A stretch of DNA of 19,001 bases from Planctomycetaceae bacterium (GTDB lineage Bacteria > Planctomycetota > Phycisphaerae > Phycisphaerales > SM1A02), in contig JAIYCA010000402.1 in assembly GCA_027488265.1 (NCBI GenBank), forward strand, positions 1-19,001, written 5' to 3'. A program made the position numbers and the translations under genes. Position 1 is the stretch's first letter. Each line of letters begins with the position of its first letter. Below, piece by piece: positions 9,301-15,632 of this stretch. The notes beneath the pieces are model-generated. The model ran no database searches, had not been told where the DNA came from, and saw only the letters and a program-made list of their open reading frames with translations.

Positions 9301-10135
9301 GATGGAGTCGGCGACGGAGGGTTCGGACGGAGAATCCGGCGAGGGCGGCGGTCGGCGGAAGCGTCGCCGACGTCGTCGCGGCCGCGGTCGCGGTGGACGT
9401 GATGCCGATGGACGCGCGTCGAACGGTGATGACGATGGCGCTCGAGCGACGAGTAGCTCTGAGGACTCCGAAGACTCGGATGACTCGAGCGATACTGGAT
9501 CTGATGAGGATTCGGATGATGATCGCTCGGACGACTCGAGCAATGGCGATGACGCGCCAAGCGATTCGTCCGATGAGTCCCCAGATGAAAACTCGGGTGA
9601 TGATCGCGGTGAAGGCGGAGGCCGCCGTCGCCGTCGACGTCGCCGTGGCGGACGAGGTCGCAACAAGAATCGAGACGAGAATGGCCGTGCGCCATCCACT
9701 TCCGCGTCTTCGGCTTCGACAAGCGGCGAACAACGCGACAAGCGCGGCGGAAGTCGTGAGCAAGGCCGTGAGCAAGGCCGTGATCAAGGCCGTGATCAAG
9801 GCCGTGATCAAGGCCGTGATCAAGGTCGTGAGCAAGGCCGTGATCGAGGTCGCGACCAAAATCGCAATCAGGGCCGTGATCAGGGCCGCGAACAAAACCG
9901 CGGTGGTCAGCGCGGTGGTCAGCGCGGCAAGAATCGCGACCGCAACCGTAGCGACGCACCATCGTCGTCCCCAGCTTCCTCCACAGCCGCGTCCCCCGCT
10001 TCCGCCGCTCCTTCTGGAAACGAGTCGCGCCCATCGGACGCGAAGCCCGTTCCACCAAAGCCGCGCTCGCTCTACGGCGGCCGCGTGCGCAAACTCTCGC
10101 CGGGTGAGCGCCCGTCGGGCGGCGGTGACGAGTGA
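6395..10135 (+). CDS. rne: Ribonuclease E/G family endoribonuclease with acidic, Arg-rich and IF2_N-containing tail
   Basis: The 1246-residue product is an RNase E-type endonuclease that starts mRNA decay and processes RNA. An acidic extension of about 180 residues comes first, which E. coli RNase E lacks. The S1 domain begins near 218 (GSIYKARVVNVEP). The catalytic core has Asp503 (AIDVNSG) and Asp546 (ICDLIDM), 43 apart as in E. coli Asp303/Asp346, and the zinc-link CPHC at 604-607, 101 after Asp503 as in E. coli. The tail is low complexity: four GGG-Arg blocks (about 739-752, 832-850, 984-1003, 1073-1093), an IF2_N-like domain at about 902-952 (IRVHAIAKEIELTSKEIL), Ser/Asp runs, and GRDQ repeats at about 1121-1176. 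ATG 6395 was chosen; a TTG two codons upstream is the only other nearby start. No good Shine-Dalgarno is seen. Its stop overlaps a possible GTG start of dxr by 4 bases. Confidence 0.95.
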   Translation: MIDQNGASESENKFETNHAMGGDLRSTHGSTPRTSDTGDATATNQKLDGNADSDVNPEFVNPEFDENPGMGFGFTEADDLAAEIAAAKILSVGLPSKNHGADHDGSAEFAATGDHFDAVDGSVEGASGGDDRDETEAAADAEDAAAAYARASMRDFDRPADEASSVDGEDDTLAHRGEKPKQLVVVNDIPGEETRIAILEQGKLAQFFTERAATSTNVGSIYKARVVNVEPAIQAAFVDFGEGANGFLHISDLHPKYFPKKHGRDEDGDGDEKVRTEKVGRKIPRRARPMMQEALKRGQEITVQVLKEGIGSKGPTVTSYLSIPGRLLVMMPDMDNVGVSRKVDDEEGRRKMRKILDSLDLPKGFGFILRTAGFDATRTELARDAQYLTRLWQVMEKRMNAVGAPCQLYAEGDILLRTIRDSIDSSVDGIVVDSESAFSRARAFLEVVAPKAAAKVHFYDRRRPIFHAFDVERQVDLIHAREVPLPSGGALVFDQAEALVAIDVNSGRSRSARDSETNAYQTNQEAVDEIARQLRLRDLGGVVICDLIDMRASKHRREIEERFKKHLSRDRAKTTVSEISEFGILELTRQRMRPSLRKTHYMDCPHCAGHGEIRMPESVASDALRRMQLVFDMERVARLELVCSAKVAAVLLSRKRRAMVELEDLFSKKIDVRISEAIAVDRVDIYAYDDRGADVDLDKPQKFHMPALAGFPTEIEEDDEDSESGSGSADSRSSEERQGGGRRRRRRRRKPAAADATSIILSGGFDDLPEIDEEEPSFASALERQEAAKREAERAAREAAAEGDDDDADGEESASGDDARRDGTDRSAEQGEGGGRRRRRRRRRGRGGRDGKLDRDGSEDAQQAEGDSPSEVAAPAKSSPARSVPTKPVAPPPPPREPSDPIRVHAIAKEIELTSKEILAKCAELDIEVKGHQSMLTGEQGDAIRKAYGKPPFDVAEVVEATEPTQEVEMESATEGSDGESGEGGGRRKRRRRRRGRGRGGRDADGRASNGDDDGARATSSSEDSEDSDDSSDTGSDEDSDDDRSDDSSNGDDAPSDSSDESPDENSGDDRGEGGGRRRRRRRRGGRGRNKNRDENGRAPSTSASSASTSGEQRDKRGGSREQGREQGRDQGRDQGRDQGRDQGREQGRDRGRDQNRNQGRDQGREQNRGGQRGGQRGKNRDRNRSDAPSSSPASSTAASPASAAPSGNESRPSDAKPVPPKPRSLYGGRVRKLSPGERPSGGGDE
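9756..9923 (+). repeat. 12-bp tandem repeat inside rne (about 12 units plus two GCGGTGGTCAGC units)
   Basis: The unit GTGATCAAGGCC and variants repeat in frame from 9756 to 9899, encoding Arg-Asp/Glu-Gln-Gly, and two identical GCGGTGGTCAGC units follow (9900-9923). Units 3 to 5 are identical while the outer units diverge, as expected for a tract that has grown by replication slippage from the middle. Confidence 0.92.
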
Positions 10136-10176
10136 GTTCAACCGGTCGGTCGCTTCAAGAAACCCACGCATCGCAC

Positions 10177-11460
10177 ATGCCTCGGCGACTCTTCATCCTC
10201 GGCGCAACTGGCTCCATCGGCACGAGCGCCCTTGATGTCGTGCGTGACTTCGCGCGACAGCGTTCGCGGGCGCTTGGCGATTCGTCTGTCGATTCGCACG
10301 GCTCGCGCGACTTCACGGCAAAGAAGCTGCCTCCGCAGTTTGAAGTCGTTGGCCTTGCCGCGGCGAAGAACGGCGCGCTCCTCCTCGAAGCCGCGCGTGA
10401 GTTCGGTGTTCGCGCCATTGCGATCGCCGATCCAAGCGTAGAAGTCATGGTGCCTGCGAACGTGGAACTTCTTCGCGGCGCGCGCGCCGCGTGCGAACTC
10501 CTCGAGCGGCACGCGCAACCGGGCGATCTCGTGCTCGCGTCGATGGTCGGTGCAGCCGGCATTGAACCCGTGCTCACCGCGATTGCCCGCGGATGCGACA
10601 TTGCGCTTGCGAATAAAGAAGCGCTCGTCGCGGCGGGTGCGATCGTCATGCCTGCTGCGCAGCGAGCGGGCGTGCGCATCATCCCCGTCGACAGCGAGCA
10701 CAACGCGCTCTTTCAGTGTTTGAAGTCCTCAACCTCGATGGATGAAGTGCGGCGCGTCGTACTCACTGCGAGCGGCGGACCGTTCCGACGTCGTTCGCGC
10801 GACGAAATGGCGAATGTGACGGTCGACGACGCACTCGCACATCCGACGTGGCGCATGGGACCGAAGGTGACCGTCGACAGCGCGTCACTGATGAACAAGG
10901 CGCTCGAATTGATCGAGGCGCACTGGCTTTTCGGCCTCGAAAGTGGGCGCATCGACGCGATCGTGCATCCGCAGTCGATCGTCCACGGCTTCGTCGAGTA
11001 CCTCGATGGATCCGTGCTCGCGCAACTTTCGCCACCCGACATGCGCACGCCGATCCAACAAGCGCTGTGCGACCCCGAGCGATTCGACGGCCCGTCACGC
11101 AAACTCGACTTCTCCTCGCTGCGCTCGCTCGATTTTGAGCCGGTTGATACTGAGCGCTTCCCCGCGATTCTTCTCGCCCATCGGGTGATCGAAGCGGGCG
11201 GTGATGCTGGCGCGACCTTCAACGCCGCAAACGAAGTCGCCGTCGAGGCATTCCTCGCACGTCGCATTCCGTTTCTCGCGATTCCCGAGATCGTGCGCGA
11301 AACGCTCGACGCCGAGCCCGTTCGTCCGATCACGTCGCTCGAAGATGTCCTCGCCGCCGACCGTCGCGCGCGGATGCGCGCCGCAACAGCCGTCGCGCGC
11401 CGTGAAGATCTCGCTTCGAACACGGCGCGCGGCCAAACCGCCACGATCGCGAAGGCGTAG
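10177..11460 (+). CDS. dxr: 1-deoxy-D-xylulose 5-phosphate reductoisomerase
   Basis: DXR converts 1-deoxy-D-xylulose 5-phosphate to methylerythritol 4-phosphate with NADPH, the second step of the non-mevalonate isoprenoid pathway. The 427-residue form starting at ATG 10177 begins MPRRLFILGATGSIG, exactly the family N-terminus with its NADPH loop. Also present are ALANKEALV, PVDSEHNALFQ (metal ligands Asp172 and Glu174, as E. coli Asp150/Glu152), the flexible-loop region TWRMGPKVTVDS with SLMNKALELIEAHWLFG, and HPQSIVHGFVEY. Between the first helix and the FEVVGLAA strand sits an extra, charged segment of about 28 residues, absent from typical DXR. A GTG at 10132 overlaps the rne stop (GTGA) and would add 15 non-conserved residues; translational coupling makes it possible. 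rseP follows after 9 bases, so rne-dxr-rseP form an operon. Confidence 0.97.
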   Translation: MPRRLFILGATGSIGTSALDVVRDFARQRSRALGDSSVDSHGSRDFTAKKLPPQFEVVGLAAAKNGALLLEAAREFGVRAIAIADPSVEVMVPANVELLRGARAACELLERHAQPGDLVLASMVGAAGIEPVLTAIARGCDIALANKEALVAAGAIVMPAAQRAGVRIIPVDSEHNALFQCLKSSTSMDEVRRVVLTASGGPFRRRSRDEMANVTVDDALAHPTWRMGPKVTVDSASLMNKALELIEAHWLFGLESGRIDAIVHPQSIVHGFVEYLDGSVLAQLSPPDMRTPIQQALCDPERFDGPSRKLDFSSLRSLDFEPVDTERFPAILLAHRVIEAGGDAGATFNAANEVAVEAFLARRIPFLAIPEIVRETLDAEPVRPITSLEDVLAADRRARMRAATAVARREDLASNTARGQTATIAKA

Positions 11461-11469
11461 TATGCGCGC

Positions 11470-13647
11470 GTGAGCTCCTTCTCAGGCTTTCTCCTCGTTC
11501 TTCTTGGCTTCGGCTTCCTGATCTTCATCCACGAACTCGGGCACTTTCTCGCCGCGAAGTGGGCGGGGATTCGGGCCGATGGATTTGCGATTGGCATGGG
11601 ACCGTGCATCGCGAGTTACCGCCGCGGCGTTGGGTTCTGTCTCGGATCCGCCGACGCGCGCGTGGTGCGCAAGCACGGACGTCGACCGATTGAGATGAGC
11701 GACGCCGAGCGCGAATCCTTCGGCCTTGGTGAAACCGAGTACTCGTTTCGCGCGCTTCCGCTCGGCGGCTATGTTCGGATGCTCGGCCAAGAAGACGGGA
11801 ACCCAGGTGCCACGAGCGAAGATTCGCGCAGTTTCGGGAAGGCGCCGATCTTCCGACGCGGCGTGGTGATTCTCGCGGGTATCACCGCGAATCTCGCGCT
11901 TGCGATTGTGCTCTTCCTCGTTGCATTTCTTGTTGGTGTGCGCTTCCCCGCTCCCGCGGTTGGCTTCGTACAACCTGATAGCAGTGCGGCGCGCGCGGAT
12001 CCGATTCCTGCCCCAGGCACGTCAGTCAAGGTCGGTCTTCAGCCAGGCGATCGCATTGTTTCGATTGATGGCGACCCTGTCGCGACGTTCATCGATGTGC
12101 GCGTTGCCGCTGCGATGGCAAAGCCTGATGAGCCTCTCAATCTCGTGATCGAGCGTGGCAACCAACTGATTGCCTTCGTCGCAACACCCGAGAAAGATCC
12201 ATCGACTGGCTTACTCTCGCTCGGTGTCACGCCGTCACGAAGCCTCGCACTCACCGATGTTGCCGCGTCGCGCGACGTGGTTGTGCGTGCGCTCGCGCGA
12301 GTCAGTCCCAAACTCGCGGAAGCCGGCGTCGGCCCAGGCGCGACACTCGTCGCGATCGATGGCGAACCTGTTACGAACTTCGCGAACGCCGTCGAAGTGA
12401 CGCGTGCGAAGTTGGCATCACACGATGCCGCCGCGCTCGCACTTGAGTTTGAATTGCCGACTCCACAAGGTTCGAGCGAGTCGCAGGCAGCCGCGTTGAG
12501 CACCCGCAATCGCGTGACGGTGCACATCACGCCCGAGCCGAACCTCGATTTGATCGCGTCCGAAGCGCGGCCGAAGCAGGAAAGCGGCGAGGCGCCGAGC
12601 GCGGATTTTGTGCCCGCAGTCGACGCGGGGATCGCCGGATTCGTACCACTTGCGCGCGTCGACGGTGTGGTCCCTGAAAGTCTGAACGCGGCCACCCTGC
12701 GCGAAGGCGATGTCTTCCTGCGCGTTGGTTCGACCTACGGCCCCCGCACGTCGGAACTCATGCGCACGTTCCGCGCGGCGCCGAACGCGACACTGCCCGC
12801 GCTGCTTTGGCGCGACGGTGCTGAAGTCGCGGTCGATGTTCGCACCGACGCGAAGGGTCGTGTCGGCATCTATCTCGGCCCTGCGGTGGACCTCCCGCTT
12901 CTCGCGCGCGCCATTCCCGCGCGCTTTGACGCCGATGGCAACGCGACAGACACCGCAGCGAAGTCAGTGCAGTCCATGCCGCTTGCGACAGTGCTCTCGA
13001 TCGATGGCGCGCCAGTCGCGAACTTCGCCGAGCTTCGTAGGAAAATCGGCGCGATCGCGCACGCTGCCAAGGAAGGCGAGTCACGCGAGATTGTGCTTGC
13101 GTTCCGTGATCCCTCGCCGGAAGCGACGCCGAATACTGTGCGCACCACGCTGACCGCCGAGGATCTCGCCGGCATTCGAAGCCTCGGTGCAGAATTCCCC
13201 ATTCCCGAAGTGCTTTTCGATCCGGAGTGGACCGTGCTCACCGCGAACGGCGACCCGCTCAAGGCGATCGCGATGGGTTTCCGTCAAACCGTCACGATGG
13301 TCGAACAGGTCTTCCTCACGATTGATCGCGTGAGCCGCGGTTCTGTTGGCGTCGATCAACTTCAAGGACCCGTCGGCATTCTGCACACCGGAACGCAGGT
13401 CGCGAGCGAGGGCTTCATGTTCATGCTCTTCTTCCTCGCGTTGATCAGCGTGAATCTGGCGGTGGTCAATCTGCTCCCGATTCCGATCGCAGACGGCGGA
13501 CTCTTCCTCTTCCTGTTGTACGAGAAGTTCCGCGGGCGCCCGCCATCGATCGCGTTCCAGAATGCAGCCGCCATGGCTGGCATCGCGCTCGTCGCCGGAC
13601 TCTTCTTGCTGACGTTCTACAACGATCTCGCTCGGCTCTTCGGCTGA
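11470..13647 (+). CDS. rseP: RseP-type site-2 intramembrane zinc metalloprotease with four PDZ-like repeats
   Basis: Site-2 proteases cut membrane-embedded anti-sigma factors or signal-peptide remnants. The GTG at 11470 starts a first helix that carries HELGH at 21-25, the zinc site; the other ligand is Asp675 in LLPIPIADGG (usually LDG). Predicted membrane segments are about 5-30, 135-160, 645-690 and 697-718. Between them, a periplasmic region of nearly 480 residues shows four copies of the PDZ carboxylate-loop/helix pattern (PGDxIVxIDGxPVxxF): near 188, 285, 412 and 507; the third is degenerate. E. coli RseP has two PDZ domains and 450 residues, against 725 here. A further insertion of about 45 residues lies between GMGP (42-45) and the conserved TEYSFRALPLGGYVRMLG. 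GAAGG at 11451-11455 may be the ribosome site. It sits 9 bases after dxr, a common pairing. Confidence 0.93.
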   Translation: MSSFSGFLLVLLGFGFLIFIHELGHFLAAKWAGIRADGFAIGMGPCIASYRRGVGFCLGSADARVVRKHGRRPIEMSDAERESFGLGETEYSFRALPLGGYVRMLGQEDGNPGATSEDSRSFGKAPIFRRGVVILAGITANLALAIVLFLVAFLVGVRFPAPAVGFVQPDSSAARADPIPAPGTSVKVGLQPGDRIVSIDGDPVATFIDVRVAAAMAKPDEPLNLVIERGNQLIAFVATPEKDPSTGLLSLGVTPSRSLALTDVAASRDVVVRALARVSPKLAEAGVGPGATLVAIDGEPVTNFANAVEVTRAKLASHDAAALALEFELPTPQGSSESQAAALSTRNRVTVHITPEPNLDLIASEARPKQESGEAPSADFVPAVDAGIAGFVPLARVDGVVPESLNAATLREGDVFLRVGSTYGPRTSELMRTFRAAPNATLPALLWRDGAEVAVDVRTDAKGRVGIYLGPAVDLPLLARAIPARFDADGNATDTAAKSVQSMPLATVLSIDGAPVANFAELRRKIGAIAHAAKEGESREIVLAFRDPSPEATPNTVRTTLTAEDLAGIRSLGAEFPIPEVLFDPEWTVLTANGDPLKAIAMGFRQTVTMVEQVFLTIDRVSRGSVGVDQLQGPVGILHTGTQVASEGFMFMLFFLALISVNLAVVNLLPIPIADGGLFLFLLYEKFRGRPPSIAFQNAAAMAGIALVAGLFLLTFYNDLARLFG

Positions 13648-13688
13648 AAGAGTGCATCGGAAGCCGCAGTGAAGGCGAAGGGCGGCGC

Positions 13689-14417
13689 ATGCAATCTTCT
13701 GCTTCATCGGAAACTCACACAGAGTCGAAAGTCGCGTTGGTCACGGGTGCCGGTAGCGGCATCGGCGCGGCGGCAGCGCGCATGCTTGCAGAGCGCGGCT
13801 ACTCGGTGGCGCTCGTCGGGCGCCGGTACGACATGCTCGAAGCTGTGCGCGCGTCGATGTGCGAACCGACGCGGCATCTTTCGATTTCGGCGGACGTCGC
13901 CGACAGCGAGCGCGCCTATGAAGCGGTGAATCGCGTGGCAGAAGCCTATGGACGACTTGATGCGCTCGTGCTCGCCGCCGGTACAGCTCCGAAAGTCTCG
14001 ATCGAGCAAACCACCGAGGCAACCCTCGAAGAAGCATTCTTCGTGAACACTTTCGGAAAGGCGTTTCCGATTCTTCGCGCGTGGCCAATCTTCAAGCGTC
14101 AGCGTTCGGGACGCGTGGTCATCGTTTCGACGATCGGCACGCTCGACCCGTTCCCTGGTTTCTTCGCGTATGCCGCGAGTAAGTCGGCCGCGGATAGTTT
14201 CGTGCGTTCGATGAAAGTTGAGGGGAAGGCGATCGGCGTCAAGGCGTTCGCGATCAATCCGGGCGCGGTTGAAACCGACATGTTGCGTCGCAATTTCCCT
14301 GAGAGCGTCATCCCGCGCTCAAAGGCGCTTGCACCTGAAGCGGTCGCTGCGATCGTGGTGGCATGCGCCGCAGGCGATCGCGACGAAGACAACGGCAAAG
14401 TCATTCCGGTGACGTAA
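13689..14417 (+). CDS. Short-chain dehydrogenase/reductase (SDR) family oxidoreductase
   Basis: The 242-residue product is a classical SDR with a Rossmann fold: TGAGSGIG at 19-26, and a catalytic set Asn120, Ser147, Tyr161 and Lys165 (YAASK), followed by NPGAVETDM. Arg45-Arg46 after the second strand suggest NADP(H) rather than NAD(H). The structural NNAG motif reads LAAG at 95-98, a modest departure. The substrate cannot be deduced. ATG 13689 has a purine-rich GAAGGGCGG stretch just upstream, and the gene begins 41 bases after rseP with no terminator between, so it may be the last gene of the rne-dxr-rseP operon. Confidence 0.9.
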   Translation: MQSSASSETHTESKVALVTGAGSGIGAAAARMLAERGYSVALVGRRYDMLEAVRASMCEPTRHLSISADVADSERAYEAVNRVAEAYGRLDALVLAAGTAPKVSIEQTTEATLEEAFFVNTFGKAFPILRAWPIFKRQRSGRVVIVSTIGTLDPFPGFFAYAASKSAADSFVRSMKVEGKAIGVKAFAINPGAVETDMLRRNFPESVIPRSKALAPEAVAAIVVACAAGDRDEDNGKVIPVT

Positions 14418-14425
14418 TTCGCGCA

Positions 14426-14515
14426 GTCGCCGCTGCGGCGGCGAACGTGACTCTTGCGGTCGCCGCTGCGGCGGCTCCCTCTGGTTGTGCCCTTCGGAGT
14501 GAATCCTCAGGGCAC
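14426..14515. repeat. Duplicated GC hairpin and a larger stem-loop between convergent genes
   Basis: GTCGCCGCTGCGGCGGC occurs twice (14426-14442 and 14459-14475), 33 bases apart; each copy folds on itself (GCCGC with GCGGC). Then GTGCCCT at 14487-14493 pairs perfectly with AGGGCAC at 14509-14515. The SDR gene and smpB converge here, so these structures could stop transcription from either side, but no T run follows any of them. Confidence 0.5.
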
Positions 14516-14602
14516 TGGGGCGTTGCTCGTGATCACGCCAGAGCGAGCAAGTTGCGAAGCAGGTTGCGAGCGCTCAAAAAACGAGCGCCCAAGAACCTCA
14601 CG

Positions 14603-15091
14603 TCAACGTCGTCGACTCATCGCGCGATCCATGTCGCGGCGATCTTCGCGCTTGGCGATGTCTTGGCGCTTGTCGTGCGCCTTCTTGCCGACGCCAATGC
14701 CCACGAGCAACTTCGCGCGCCCCTTCACCCAGTAAATCTTGAGCGGCACAATCGTCGCGCCACGGGTCTTCGCCTCGGTCACAAACTTTGCAATCTCGCG
14801 TGCGTGCGCAAGAAGCCGTCGGGGACGATTCGGAACATGCTGTCGATGCACGCCCGCTGGCGGGTACTCGGCGATCGTGACGTTGACCAACGTCCACTGC
14901 GGCGGATCACCATCCGCCCGCACCCAGCCCTCTGAAAGGCTCGCTTGCCCGTTCCGAAGACTCTTGACCTCTGTTCCAACGAGTTGGATGCCGCACTCAA
15001 GCGTCTCGGCGATGGCATAGTCATGGCGCGACTTCCGATTCTCGATCACCGGCTCGCGATCTTCAGACTTGTCCTTGCGTGATTTTGCCAT
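14603..15091 (-). CDS. smpB: SsrA-binding protein SmpB
   Basis: SmpB binds tmRNA (SsrA) and carries it into stalled ribosomes for trans-translation. The 162-residue product has the family order: a basic start, NRKSRHDYAIAETLECGIQL, GTEVKSLRNGQASL, a GVHRQHVPNRPRRLLAH segment, then IVPLKIYWVKGRAKLLVGI and GVGKKAHDKRQDIAKRE, with a basic C-terminal tail that enters the mRNA channel. The start at 15091 gives MAKSRKDKS, typical of the family; the frame continues open to 15166 but those residues are not conserved. No tmRNA gene is visible nearby. It is convergent with the SDR gene and divergent from the metallopeptidase. Confidence 0.97.
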   Translation of the reverse strand: MAKSRKDKSEDREPVIENRKSRHDYAIAETLECGIQLVGTEVKSLRNGQASLSEGWVRADGDPPQWTLVNVTIAEYPPAGVHRQHVPNRPRRLLAHAREIAKFVTEAKTRGATIVPLKIYWVKGRAKLLVGIGVGKKAHDKRQDIAKREDRRDMDRAMSRRR

Positions 15092-15192
15092 CTTGCATGC
15101 ACCAATCCCTTCCCAACCCACACTCTTCCCGATCCAAAGCGCGCGAAGCATGGTCTCTCGACCCAAGATCGGCGAGCCGTCAAGACAAACTC

Positions 15193-15210
15193 CTCAGCGC
15201 GAACGCTGAG
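15193..15210 (-). terminator. Perfect TTCG-loop hairpin on the smpB strand (possible terminator or attenuator)
   Basis: Read on the minus strand this is CTCAGCG-TTCG-CGCTGAG, a perfect 7-bp stem with a UUCG loop, followed by GAGTTTGTCTT. It lies about 100 bases upstream of the smpB start. It could end an unseen minus-strand transcript or sit in the smpB leader. The T run is interrupted, so this is a weak call. Confidence 0.3.
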
Positions 15211-15575
15211 AGCCTACCGAGAGTCCCAATGTCCCCGGGTGAGGGCGCATGCTCATCTCGAGACAGTCCCAAAACTGATGCCCCACCTTTGGGTTCGGCG
15301 GATCGCGTCCGCAACAAGCGGGGCAACATGATGGAAAGTCTCTCTTTTTGAGGATCGACTTCGTTTCCGCGACGAAAGAGCATCAAGATAACGCAAGCAC
15401 GCCCCCTTCGGCGCGTTTGTTTGTCTGTCTAAACCATGTCCCCTGGTTCAGGCGAACTTCGATGGTCCTTGGCGGCGTAGCCGACCACATCTCATCTGCG
15501 CATCTCTCGAGGTGTCGAGAAAGCGCGGAGGTCGTGGTGACGAGCGTTCGCTGACGACCCGTGAATGGGTTTTTG

Positions 15576-15595
15576 CTGCCGCGTACACGCGGTAG
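15576..15595 (+). promoter_or_regulatory. Hairpin in the metallopeptidase leader
   Basis: CTGCCGCG pairs with CGCGGTAG (8 bp, one G-T) around a TACA loop, 37 bases before the ATG. Just upstream, ACCC-GTGAAT-GGGT followed by TTTT resembles a small terminator. Role unknown; mRNA stabilisation or leader control are possible. The ribosome site AGGAG (15623-15627) is 5 bases from the ATG. Confidence 0.3.
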
Positions 15596-15632
15596 ATGTG
15601 TAGTGAGTCCTTGCTCGTGATCAGGAGTTTCG

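Larger units (their letters stand above)
15092..15632. other. Gene-free divergent region between smpB and the metallopeptidase
   Basis: In these 541 bases I see no convincing gene and no tmRNA. It should contain the smpB promoter (minus) and the metallopeptidase promoter (plus), but neither shows a clear consensus. It does contain a perfect hairpin at 15193-15210, a hairpin at 15576-15595 and a good ribosome site (AGGAG, 15623-15627). Open frames of 68 codons on each strand look like chance. Confidence 0.5.

Noticed and set aside
9756..9923. CRISPR-like array
   Set aside because: Units are 12 bp, contiguous without spacers and in frame inside rne.
15092..15632. A tmRNA gene next to smpB
   Set aside because: Neither the tRNA-like ends nor a tag reading frame could be found in the gap.
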